Positions 1 through 6,480 are shown, numbered from the stretch's first letter. The stretch: DNA of 6,644 nt from a bacterium (GCA_029781075.1 JAKOXJ010000095.1:1-6644); one strand, 5' to 3'. The notes: a model not told the origin generated them from the sequence alone. Program-made: numbers and translations.

Positions 1-299
1 CTCCTCACGTTGATGCTGGCGATAATGTAATCGTAGTTAATGCAGCTAACCTAAAGGTTACTGGATCCAAGCTAAAGAATAAAAGATATTACAATTACTC
101 TGGTTACCCAGGTGGATTAAGAGAACAAACTCTAGCTCAAGTGTTAGAAAAAGATCCAGCTAAAGCAATCCAGAATGCAGTTTATGGGATGCTTCCTAAA
201 AACAAGCTTCGTCCAGCTATGATGCAACGTCTAAGAGTTTACCCAGGCATGGAGCACAAACAAGAAGCTCAAAAACCAGTTAAGTTAGAAGTTAAGTAA
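1..299 (+). CDS. rplM: 50S ribosomal protein L13 (uL13), C-terminal part
   Basis: The frame that opens at base 3 and stops at TAA 297-299 gives 98 residues that read as the C-terminal two thirds of ribosomal protein L13; the start lies left of the window. Clear family landmarks are GDNVIVVNA near the beginning, LTG-like VTGSKLKNK, the YSGYPGGL motif, and GMLPKNKLRPAMMQRLRVYPG followed by EH and a Gln/Pro-containing tail. L13 is an early-assembling protein of the large ribosomal subunit that binds 23S rRNA. It lies 21 bases ahead of rpsI, the usual L13-S9 pairing, so the two are very probably co-transcribed. The tail after EH is Lys-rich. Identification is secure; only the missing N-terminus limits the annotation. 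Confidence 0.96.
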   Translation, partial: PHVDAGDNVIVVNAANLKVTGSKLKNKRYYNYSGYPGGLREQTLAQVLEKDPAKAIQNAVYGMLPKNKLRPAMMQRLRVYPGMEHKQEAQKPVKLEVK

Positions 300-320
300 T
301 ATAGAGTAAAATAAGAGAAT

Positions 321-725
321 ATGGCATCAGCAAAACAATATTATTACGGTCTAGGTAGACGCAAAAGCTCTACTGCAACTTCTCGTCTTTATGCAAAAGG
401 TAAGGGAGATATTACAATAAACGGTAAACCAGCCATTGAATACTTTGATGGTAATGAGTATCTTGTTTCTCGTCTGCAAAAGCCATTTACTACTATCTCT
501 GCAGAAGGTCAGTTCGACGTAACTATCGTAACTAAAGGTGGTGGTCACAGCTCACAAACTGATGCTATCATTCTTGCTGTTTCTCGTTCTCTAGCAGAGT
601 TTAATGAAGATTACCGCTCTACGCTAAAGCGTTCCGGTCTTGTTAAGCGTGATCCTCGTGAGAAAGAGCGTAAAAAGCCAGGCCTCAAACGAGCCCGTCG
701 AGCCGAACAATTCTCTAAGCGGTAG
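321..725 (+). CDS. rpsI: 30S ribosomal protein S9 (uS9)
   Basis: This complete 134-residue protein is ribosomal protein S9 of the small subunit. The N-terminus carries the family signature GRRKSSTA (residues 12-19), the centre has GGGHSSQTDAIILAVSRSL (about 73-91), and the basic C-terminal tail ends in GLKRARRAEQFSKR. In known S9 proteins the terminal Ser-Lys-Arg reaches the P-site tRNA. The length is normal for bacteria (about 130). ATG 321 is chosen because it directly precedes the first conserved segment and follows the rplM stop by 21 bases. The only purine-rich upstream stretch is AAGAGA at 313-318, which sits closer to the start than a normal Shine-Dalgarno. It forms the rplM-rpsI operon with the gene to its left. 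The final stop is TAG. Confidence 0.97.
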   Translation: MASAKQYYYGLGRRKSSTATSRLYAKGKGDITINGKPAIEYFDGNEYLVSRLQKPFTTISAEGQFDVTIVTKGGGHSSQTDAIILAVSRSLAEFNEDYRSTLKRSGLVKRDPREKERKKPGLKRARRAEQFSKR

Positions 726-788
726 TACTTGCTTTAATAATCTAAAAGTTATAAAATATACTCAAATAACAAGAGAATATTTTATTTT

Positions 789-1163
789 ATGGAAGTTTGT
801 AAAAAAACAGGTAAACCATGCCCTCTTAAGGTTCTATGTACAGCCCTTGGGAATGGAACATTAGGTGACTTAGAGGGCGGGTGGTATATCGACGGTCCGT
901 CTCAGCCATCTGAAAAGGTCTCCGCAGCTTTTGCAGAAATGGCTACTAAGCTCGTTGATGAAGGTGACTGCCAAGGACCGGACTCTTATATCCATGATGA
1001 GATGGACGGAGATGATCATGATCATTGGGAAGCTCACTCGTGCACAAGTGAGTTTGTCGATGATATAGGTCTAATGGGGCAAGGTATAGGTATCATGGTT
1101 ACGCACGAACATATAGACTTGTCTCATGTACCTTGTGATCACACAGATACTTTAGAAGCCTAG
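789..1163 (+). CDS. Hypothetical acidic Cys/His-containing protein, 124 aa
   Basis: I do not recognise this protein. It is probably a real gene: it starts at ATG 789, 63 bases after rpsI on the same strand, and its codon choice resembles its neighbours. It has six cysteines: C4, C11, C17, C61, C85 and C116. The first three form a compact C-x6-C-x5-C cluster at the N-terminus (CKKTGKPCPLKVLC). Residues 69-83 are very acidic and His-rich (a DDHDHWEAH core), and His residues recur near the end (H106, H108, H113, H118). No signal peptide or membrane segment is apparent, so it is likely cytosolic. The Cys and His content would suit metal binding, but this is inference only. AAGAG at 771-775 is too far (13 bases) to be a normal ribosome binding site. 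It might be read through from rplM-rpsI or have its own promoter. Confidence 0.7.
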   Translation: MEVCKKTGKPCPLKVLCTALGNGTLGDLEGGWYIDGPSQPSEKVSAAFAEMATKLVDEGDCQGPDSYIHDEMDGDDHDHWEAHSCTSEFVDDIGLMGQGIGIMVTHEHIDLSHVPCDHTDTLEA

Positions 1164-1184
1164 TTTTTCTGATGTGTTAAAATA

Positions 1185-1202
1185 AAGACATTGAGATGTT
1201 TT
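1185..1202 (+). terminator. Possible weak terminator after the rplM-rpsI block
   Basis: AAGACAT (1185-1191) can pair with ATGTTTT (1196-1202) around a TGAG loop, giving seven base pairs including one G-T wobble, with A residues before it and four T residues forming the distal side of the stem. It stands 22 bases after the stop of the 124-residue gene, where a terminator would be expected. The stem is AT-rich and the T run is part of the stem rather than after it, so it may be chance. Confidence 0.25.
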
Positions 1203-1332
1203 GCGTCTTGAAGTGAAAAGATTAATTCGCGGTCTGATACATCTTCCTGACTTGCCAAATACCTAACCCGTCAATCTACAAATTACATATATCCAAATTT
1301 CTACATTCTTTGTTTTAGATCCGAGCATAAAT

Positions 1333-1350
1333 CTCCCAATGAGAGGGGAG
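1333..1350 (+). promoter_or_regulatory. Hairpin with purine-rich arm in the rny leader
   Basis: CTCCC (1333-1337) is complementary to GGGAG (1346-1350) with an eight-base loop, AATGAGAG. The right side, GAGAGGGGAG (1341-1350), is the only Shine-Dalgarno-like stretch before rny but ends 16 bases before ATG 1367, farther than usual. The hairpin might hide a ribosome binding sequence or mark the 5' leader of rny. Whether it works in the cell is unknown; a five-pair stem can arise by chance. Confidence 0.3.
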
Positions 1351-1366
1351 CCTAAACTTATAAAAA

Positions 1367-2881
1367 ATGGAACCAATAACAATACTACTGGCTGTGGCAG
1401 GAGCTAGCTTTGGCTATGCCGGCTCACAGTACTTAACCAAACAAAAAGCAGCTGGAGCTGATAAAAAAGCTTTAGAGAAACTCGAACAAGCCAAAAAAGA
1501 AGCCGATGGAATAAAACTAGATGCCGAAAAAGAGGCCATAAAAACTAAAGAGACTGCACAAAAAGAAATTCAAGAAAGCCAAAGAGAGCTTAAAGATCTC
1601 CAGAAAAGATTACAAGATAGAGAATTAAATCTTGATAAAAAACTCGAAGACCTTGATAAAAGAAATCAGGATTTAAGAAAGAGCGAAGAAGATCTTGTTT
1701 TACTAAAAGAAGAGATCAAGCAAATCAGAGCTCGTCAGCAAGATAGACTAGAAAACATTGCTAAGTTAAAAAAAGAAGAGGCTAAAGAGCAGCTCTTCAA
1801 AATGGTAGAAAAAGATACTTCTGAAGATCTAGTGAACCTTATCTCTAAACTCCAACAAGAAGCCGTACTAACTGCGGAAGGAAGAGCTCAGGAATCAATT
1901 CTTGCAGCTATGGAAAGAATTGCAGGTGATGTAACTGCTGAGCGAACCGTAACAACAATAAAAATTGATGATGACCAAATAAAAGGTAGAATCATCGGTA
2001 AAGAGGGACGCAATATCCAGGCTCTACAAAAAGCCACTGGCGTCGACATCTTAATGGATGAATCTCCGGGCTACATTGTTCTATCTTCTTTTGATCCGAT
2101 TAGACGCCAGGTTGCTCGTGTAGCCTTAGAGAATCTTATTAAAGACGGGCGCATACAGCCAGCTAAGATCGAAGAAGCAGTCGCTAAGGCAGAAAAGAAT
2201 ATCAATAAAGATATTTTGCAGGCGGCAGAAGACGCCTGTAGAGAAGTCGGCGTAACTGGCTTGCCCCCAGAGATTATGCAGCACCTTGGTGAACTTAAGT
2301 TCCGAACTTCCTACGGACAGAACGTATTAAAACATTCTACAGAGATGGCTCACATAGCAGCTATTATTGCCGAAGAGGTTGGGGCAGATGTCAGAATCAC
2401 TAAGACTGGAGCACTCTTACACGATCTTGGTAAAGCCCTGAGCCATAAGATAGAAGGTAAACATCACCATATCTCTGGAGAGCTGCTTAGAAAGTTTGGT
2501 TTAGGAGAAGAAATTGCTCATGCAGCAGAGGCTCATCATGAAGATATCGATGCAACCACACCAGAAGCCATGGTAGTTAGAGTAGTAGATTCACTTTCTG
2601 CCGCCCGCCCAGGAGCTAGAAACATTTCTGCAGAGAACTTCTCTCAAAGGATGAAGGAGTTAGAAAATACTGCTAATAGTTTCAAAGGAGTGGAGAAGGC
2701 CTACGCAATTACGGCAGGACGAGAAGTAAGGGTAATAGTTGAGAGCAAAATAGTCGATGACCTAACTGCCATTAAACTGGCTCGTGACATCGCCAACAAA
2801 ATAGAAAGCACTATGAGCTATCCTGGTACAATTAAAGTCAACGTAATCCGCGAAACCCGCGCAGTAGAATACGCTAAGTAG
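1367..2881 (+). CDS. rny: Ribonuclease Y
   Basis: This is a complete 504-residue RNase Y, close to the usual 510-520. RNase Y is a membrane-anchored endoribonuclease that starts decay of many mRNAs. In order: a single N-terminal membrane helix (about residues 4-23), a long Lys/Glu-rich coiled coil (about 30-150), a KH RNA-binding domain with the GxxG loop GRIIGKEGRNIQ (207-218) and the following SFDPIRRQVAR, and an HD domain. In the HD domain H323 probably supplies the first metal ligand, HD is at 352-353 (LLHDLGKA), AHHED at 389-393 and D408 lies before SAARPGAR (411-418). The C-terminus YPGTIKVNVIRETRAVEYAK is nearly identical to well-studied RNase Y proteins. All expected catalytic residues appear present. 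ATG 1367 is chosen because the membrane anchor begins at once. The next gene starts three bases after the TAG stop, suggesting co-transcription. Confidence 0.97.
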   Translation: MEPITILLAVAGASFGYAGSQYLTKQKAAGADKKALEKLEQAKKEADGIKLDAEKEAIKTKETAQKEIQESQRELKDLQKRLQDRELNLDKKLEDLDKRNQDLRKSEEDLVLLKEEIKQIRARQQDRLENIAKLKKEEAKEQLFKMVEKDTSEDLVNLISKLQQEAVLTAEGRAQESILAAMERIAGDVTAERTVTTIKIDDDQIKGRIIGKEGRNIQALQKATGVDILMDESPGYIVLSSFDPIRRQVARVALENLIKDGRIQPAKIEEAVAKAEKNINKDILQAAEDACREVGVTGLPPEIMQHLGELKFRTSYGQNVLKHSTEMAHIAAIIAEEVGADVRITKTGALLHDLGKALSHKIEGKHHHISGELLRKFGLGEEIAHAAEAHHEDIDATTPEAMVVRVVDSLSAARPGARNISAENFSQRMKELENTANSFKGVEKAYAITAGREVRVIVESKIVDDLTAIKLARDIANKIESTMSYPGTIKVNVIRETRAVEYAK

Positions 2882-2884
2882 TTT

Positions 2885-3160
2885 ATGGAGATTTCCAGTT
2901 TTACATCTATCGGAGCATCAATTGCATTTGCTCTATTTGTTTTAGATCTTCTTTTTGAAATACGGCATATTCTAGCCCTTAAAGATTCTAGAGATATATC
3001 AATCTTCGGAAGTCTAATGCGAGTAACTGGTGTTACTCTTCTGCTAATTAGATTTATTAATATCGGAGACATACCACTTATCATAGGACAGACTGTTTTT
3101 GCTACACTTCTGATCGTCTATGTTTGTATAGTATTTAAGTATAGAAATAACAAAAATTAA
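2885..3160 (+). CDS. Small three-helix membrane protein, SemiSWEET/PQ-loop-like
   Basis: This 91-residue protein has three predicted membrane helices, at about residues 7-30, 39-58 and 61-85. Its layout matches the SemiSWEET/PQ-loop triple-helix unit: helix 1, a short charged loop with a K-x-S-x-x-I-S pattern (KDSRDIS, 33-39), helix 2, then GDIPLIIGQ at the start of helix 3, and a basic C-terminal tail. Length also fits SemiSWEETs (about 85-100). SemiSWEETs dimerise and carry sugars across membranes. However, the usual Pro-Gln of helix 1 is replaced (FEIRH region), and the Trp of helix 2 and Asn of helix 3 used for sugar binding are not evident (LLIRF; GQ instead). Transport of sugar is therefore unproven. 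It starts three bases after rny with no clear ribosome binding site, so translation may be coupled to rny. Confidence 0.7.
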   Translation: MEISSFTSIGASIAFALFVLDLLFEIRHILALKDSRDISIFGSLMRVTGVTLLLIRFINIGDIPLIIGQTVFATLLIVYVCIVFKYRNNKN

Positions 3161-3735
3161 TATTTCAAAAGAAAAGATTGTTTACGAAGGAAGGATATTC
3201 CAAATTGTCGAAACTCACCAGGATAATGGTGAAGTATGGGAAGTGTATAGGAGGGCTCCGGGGATTAGACTTATAGCTAAGAATAGTGATGGTACATTTA
3301 AGCTAAGCAGAGAGCATCGTTACGAAATCGCCGGAGAAGACATTAGGCTGGCAGGGGGTAAAGTGTTTGATAGGTTGAGTGAATACTCTTCATATCTTTC
3401 TGAGGGAAAGGACATAGAGCTAGCAGCAAAAAGATGCAGCCCTCAAAGAAGCTAAGGAAGAGCTTGGTCTAACTGAGATCAAGAACATCAGGCTAATAGA
3501 GAAGTCCGTTCTAGGAGCAACTGTAGAATGGGATCTTTATATTTTTGAAATATCTGATTTCAAGATAGGAGAACAAAAGACTCATGGCATAGAGCAAATC
3601 CAGCCCATAGATCTAACAAAAGAAGAGATCTTAAAAGCTATTAATTCAGGAGAATTTAATGAAGATAGAATAATCCCAGCTCTACTCCGTTATTTAAAGA
3701 ATAACTATACCCTTAGTGCTATAATTAAAGCTTAA
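3156..3735 (+). pseudogene. Nudix hydrolase, frameshifted and lacking a normal start
   Basis: Two frames together read as one Nudix (NDP-sugar or nucleotide pyrophosphatase-like) protein of about 192 residues. The first frame, readable from about 3156, contains EKIVYEGRIFQIVE, the strand EVWEVYRRAPGIRLIA and LAGGKVFDRLSEY, and then hits TAA at 3453-3455. The second frame continues from GAT 3433 with DAALKEAKEELGL, the helix of the Nudix box (consensus REUxEExGU, with Lys for Arg and both catalytic Glu kept), and runs to TAA 3733-3735. The break is at A5, positions 3428-3432; four A residues would restore one frame. The first frame has no ATG or TTG start; the first GTG (3243) would remove about 29 conserved residues. 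ATT at 3156 overlaps the preceding stop and is the best-placed possible start. Pseudogene is the simplest reading; sequencing error in the A run and unusual recoding are alternatives. Confidence 0.8.
3717..3725 (+). promoter_or_regulatory. Candidate extended -10 promoter for the pilus ATPase gene
   Basis: TGCTATAAT at 3717-3725 is a perfect TATAAT hexamer with the TG of an extended -10 element. It lies inside the last codons of the Nudix relic and would start transcription near 3732, about 28 bases before ATG 3760. No good -35 hexamer stands 16-18 bases upstream, which extended -10 promoters often tolerate. Prediction from sequence only. Confidence 0.5.
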
Positions 3736-3750
3736 GCATTTAAGCTTTTT
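3727..3750 (+). terminator. Hairpin with T run after the rny-Nudix block
   Basis: AAAGCTTAA (3727-3735) and TTAAGCTTT (3740-3748) form a perfect 9-bp inverted repeat around a GCAT loop, with T residues running through 3750. The layout suits a Rho-independent terminator for the rny, PQ-loop and Nudix block. The stem has only two G-C pairs, so it would be weak. It includes the Nudix stop codon. If transcription of the next gene starts near 3732, that transcript would lack half of the stem and escape it. Confidence 0.5.
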
Positions 3751-3759
3751 ACATATTCT

Positions 3760-5403
3760 ATGAATCCATTGGGTGGGGCATCCATTGTTGGGAATCAACA
3801 AAGAGACGAGCAACGTTTCCGCGAAGGCGATGAGGCTGCTACTCAGCGTCGGGCTAACCTCCTGGGTTATCAGTATCTAGATACTAGAGGATACCAATTA
3901 CCAAACGGTCCGGCTAAAGACGTTCTCACAGTATCAGAAATGTATAAAGACTACATCACGGTGTTGTCTGCAGATTCAGCCTCCTATACCTTTGGCATAA
4001 CAAACCGAACACCACAGAGCGTAATTAATGAGCTAAAAGGACGTTTCCAAGACCATAGAATAATTATCAATATCATCTCTGAATCTGGCTGGCGAGAACT
4101 AATGCAGATCTATGATCCACCAAAAGTAGTTAACTACGAAGATATCGATATTAGTAGCTATGGATCTAGCGACAACATGATGCAGGTCTCTAAGACCCTG
4201 CAAGAAGTTAATAGTGATGATCTCCTAAGTTATATTATAAGCCAGGCATATAAACTCTCTGCATCGGATATTCACTTCGAAAACGCTAGAGACTTTGTCC
4301 GTGTAAGATTTAGGATCGATGGCATGCTCCATGTTATCGCCGTACTGACTCACCAAAAGTACTACCATGTCCAGCAGAGTATAGCTGTAAGAGCGGGTAT
4401 CTCATCCAGTTCTAACGACGCACAGACAAGCCACCTATCCGAAAGAGTTAAGTCACCAGAGGGCGAAGAAGAAATCCTGAACATGCGTATCGAAACTGTC
4501 CCAACTGTCTATGGTCAGGATGCAGTCCTTCGTCTATTTAACTTCGATGTCGATTTATTAGATCTAGACAAGCTCGGTCTGGACACAAGAGAGCGTGGCC
4601 CAATTGATGATGTCATCTCTCATCCTCACGGGATGGTCTTAGTCGTTGGTCCTACAGGTTCTGGTAAAACAACGACTCTTTACTCGATCTTAATGAGGTT
4701 AAACACCCCAGAGAAGAAGTTAATGACTCTTGAGGACCCGGTAGAATATGGCCTAGATGGGATGAGCCAAATACCGGTAGATACTAGAAATGGTGACAGT
4801 TTTGCCAATAAACTAAGAGCCGTACTACGCCTAGATCCAGATGTGATCATGGTCGGTGAGATACGTGATGAAGATACTGCACATACTGCTCTGCAGGCTT
4901 CAATAACTGGTCATCTAGTCCTTTCAACTTTCCATGCCTCCTCCGCTGCTGCGGCAATGAGTAGAATGCTCGGGCTAGTCGGAAGGAATCCAATCTTCTC
5001 ATCAGCGGTAAAGTTGATCATCTCTCAGCGTCTGGTCAGGAGCCTAGACCCAGCCACTCGAGTGGCGTATAGACCAGAGCCTAACATCATCAAACACTTT
5101 CAGGAGCATCTTGCCGATCTTCCTGCTAGCATTACGCCAGCCCAAGATCTTAATAACTTCCAGCTATTCAGGCCAGGTAAATCAGAAGAAAATCCCTTTG
5201 GCTATAAGGGTCGAACATCGATCTTAGAAGAATTGACTATTGGTGACGAAATCAGAGCTCTTCTCAACGAAGAAGTCCTACCTACATCCCAGCAACTAGA
5301 AGACGCTGCCAAGCGTCAAGGTATGATCACTATGTACCAGTCTGGACTCCTAAAATGCCTTACCGGAGAAACCACCCTAGAAGAAATCAACCGTGTAATC
5401 TAG
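3760..5403 (+). CDS. GspE/PilB-family type II secretion or type IV pilus assembly ATPase
   Basis: This 547-residue protein is a secretion/pilus ATPase of the GspE/PilB/HofB type, a cytoplasmic hexameric motor that drives assembly of pilin or pseudopilin fibres. Residues 1 to about 125 resemble the variable N-terminal (GspE_N-like) region. The core has the Asp-box region SASDIHFE (167-174) and RVRFRIDGML (181-190), Walker A GPTGSGKTTTLY (297-308), Walker B LRLDPDVIMVGEIRDEDTA (356-374, catalytic E367), and the His box TGHLVLSTFHAS (383-394, H392). It has a single Cys (C533), so the four-Cys zinc element seen in many GspE/PilB proteins after QRLVR is absent. Full-length GspE-type layout favours an assembly (extension) ATPase over a PilT retraction motor. 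No other pilus gene lies in the window. ATG 3760 has no ribosome binding site in front. The stop overlaps the stop of gap on the other strand. Confidence 0.9.
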   Translation: MNPLGGASIVGNQQRDEQRFREGDEAATQRRANLLGYQYLDTRGYQLPNGPAKDVLTVSEMYKDYITVLSADSASYTFGITNRTPQSVINELKGRFQDHRIIINIISESGWRELMQIYDPPKVVNYEDIDISSYGSSDNMMQVSKTLQEVNSDDLLSYIISQAYKLSASDIHFENARDFVRVRFRIDGMLHVIAVLTHQKYYHVQQSIAVRAGISSSSNDAQTSHLSERVKSPEGEEEILNMRIETVPTVYGQDAVLRLFNFDVDLLDLDKLGLDTRERGPIDDVISHPHGMVLVVGPTGSGKTTTLYSILMRLNTPEKKLMTLEDPVEYGLDGMSQIPVDTRNGDSFANKLRAVLRLDPDVIMVGEIRDEDTAHTALQASITGHLVLSTFHASSAAAAMSRMLGLVGRNPIFSSAVKLIISQRLVRSLDPATRVAYRPEPNIIKHFQEHLADLPASITPAQDLNNFQLFRPGKSEENPFGYKGRTSILEELTIGDEIRALLNEEVLPTSQQLEDAAKRQGMITMYQSGLLKCLTGETTLEEINRVI

Positions 5404-6410
5404 AGATTATTTGCATCTACACAGAGTTCTACTAATCTATTACTATACCCCCATTCGTTGTCATACCAAGCTACAATCTTAACTAGATCTCCATCCACAA
5501 CATCACTTAAAGGTAGATCAACAATTGCTGAGTGACTGTTGCCTATAAAGTCACTTGAGACTAATTCTTCTTCTACAGTAGTAATAATACCCTGCCAGCG
5601 GGCTTGCTTTGCTGCTTCTTCAAAAGCTTTATTTATATCCTCTTTTGTAACCTTCTTTCTAGTTATGGCAGTTAAGTCGATAAGGCTTACAACTGGATTT
5701 GGGACCCGTATACTTAGTCCATTAAATAAACCTTTTGTCTCCGGCATAGCTGCCCCAACCGCTTGCGAAGCTCCGGTGGAAGTAGGCACAATATTCTCAT
5801 TAGCCGCCCGAGCTTCTCTAAGATCTTTCTTGCTACCATCTTGTAGGCTCTGCGAGTTTGTGTAGCTATGCACAGTGGTCATCATCGACTTCTTAACTCC
5901 AAAAGCATCCTCTAGGATTTTTAAAACAGGAGCCACGCAGTTAGTCGTACAGCTTCCATTAGAGACAACAGCGTCATCCTTCCTAAGCTCATCATCATTA
6001 ACTCCCAGGATAATAGTCTTTGCACCCTCACCTTTGCACGGTGCAGATATAATCACTTTTTTTGCCCCAGCTTTAAGATGAGATCTGGCTTTCTTGGGCT
6101 CCGTAAAGAAACCCGTGCTCTCGATAACTACATCAACATCAAGCTTCTTCCACGGAAGGTTTTGTGGATCTTTTTCGCTATAGATCGGGATCTTAAGCCC
6201 ATCAACCACTATTTCCTTTTCGCCAGCCTCTATAGTCTTGTACCAGGCATAGCCATGGTAGGTAGAATCATGTTTGAGCAGATGCGCTAAAGTTCTAGCA
6301 TCTCCAAGATCATTGATCGCCACTATCTCAATATCGCTTCTTCTATGGGCGATTTTAAAGGCAGTTCGTCCAATGCGGCCAAATCCGTTTATAGCAATTC
6401 TAGTCTTCAT
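5400..6410 (-). CDS. gap: Type I glyceraldehyde-3-phosphate dehydrogenase
   Basis: This complete 336-residue enzyme oxidises glyceraldehyde-3-phosphate to 1,3-bisphosphoglycerate with phosphate and NAD(P)+ in glycolysis. The N-terminal Rossmann fold has INGFGRIGR (7-15), with N33-D34 at the end of the second strand; Asp there favours NAD+. The catalytic motif SNGSCTTNC (150-158) supplies C154, with Gly where most family members have Ala, and H181 (TVHSYTN) is the base. Later landmarks are RAANENIVPTSTGA, KGLFNGLSIRVPNPVVSLIDL and AWYDNEWGYSNR (314-325). At the place where NAD-specific bacillary enzymes have Leu-Pro, this protein reads DGSKKDL, so cofactor choice is not fully settled. It has its own promoter and ribosome binding site and stands apart from other glycolytic genes. 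Its last four bases overlap the converging ATPase gene. Confidence 0.97.
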   Translation of the reverse strand: MKTRIAINGFGRIGRTAFKIAHRRSDIEIVAINDLGDARTLAHLLKHDSTYHGYAWYKTIEAGEKEIVVDGLKIPIYSEKDPQNLPWKKLDVDVVIESTGFFTEPKKARSHLKAGAKKVIISAPCKGEGAKTIILGVNDDELRKDDAVVSNGSCTTNCVAPVLKILEDAFGVKKSMMTTVHSYTNSQSLQDGSKKDLREARAANENIVPTSTGASQAVGAAMPETKGLFNGLSIRVPNPVVSLIDLTAITRKKVTKEDINKAFEEAAKQARWQGIITTVEEELVSSDFIGNSHSAIVDLPLSDVVDGDLVKIVAWYDNEWGYSNRLVELCVDANNL

Positions 6411-6413
6411 TTT

Positions 6414-6419
6414 CCCACC
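6414..6419 (-). promoter_or_regulatory. Ribosome binding site of gap
   Basis: GGTGGG on the minus strand ends three bases before the gap ATG. It is one base off the GGAGG core and is the only Shine-Dalgarno-like site at a near-usable distance in this window, though the spacing is short. It supports the start at 6410. Confidence 0.55.
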
Positions 6420-6446
6420 AAAATATTAAGTCTAAGTTCAGTAACT

Positions 6447-6476
6447 ATTATAGCGCTTAAGTTCTCGGCTTAGCAA
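6447..6476 (-). promoter_or_regulatory. Promoter of gap
   Basis: On the minus strand, TTGCTA (6476-6471, four of six matches to the -35 consensus) and a perfect TATAAT (6452-6447) are separated by 18 bases. Transcription would start near 6440, giving a leader of about 30 bases before the gap start. The promoter sits just downstream of the ppa terminator, so gap is probably a separate unit. Confidence 0.7.
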
Positions 6477-6480
6477 GTTG

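Larger units (their letters stand above)
1164..1366. other. Non-coding gap between the 124-aa gene and rny
   Basis: No convincing coding frame is seen in these 203 bases. They contain a weak 7-bp hairpin with a T run shortly after the upstream stop and a GC-rich hairpin close to the rny start, both listed separately. A promoter for rny should lie here. TTGCCA at 1252-1257 is a possible -35 element, but the matching -10 position (TCTACA at 1275-1280) is poor, so I do not call a promoter. Confidence 0.6.

Noticed and set aside
351..548. Minus-strand open frame inside rpsI
   Set aside because: It is antisense to a clear ribosomal protein gene, with low-complexity translation.
729..755. Possible promoter for the 124-residue gene: TTGCTT (729-734) and TATAAA (750-755)
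   Set aside because: The spacer is only 15 bases and the region is so AT-rich that such hexamers are expected by chance.
640..864. Open frame overlapping the end of rpsI and the 124-residue gene
   Set aside because: It is out of frame with two better-supported genes and its product has no recognisable features.
1008..1027. Repeated GATCAT units forming a small palindrome
   Set aside because: It lies inside the coding sequence and is explained by the Asp-Asp-His-Asp-His codons; no second copy is seen elsewhere.
2818..3084. Minus-strand open frame across the end of rny and the membrane-protein gene
   Set aside because: It is antisense to the secure rny C-terminus and a coherent membrane protein; the Arg/Ile-rich product looks like a reverse reading.
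3243..3455. A separate 70-residue protein starting at GTG 3243
   Set aside because: It is the interior of the Nudix first half; the conserved sequence continues upstream of this GTG and the C-terminus after the A run is out-of-frame noise.
5539..6290. Three plus-strand open frames within 5539-6290
   Set aside because: They lie antisense to gap, which is unmistakable, and are shadows of its codon pattern.
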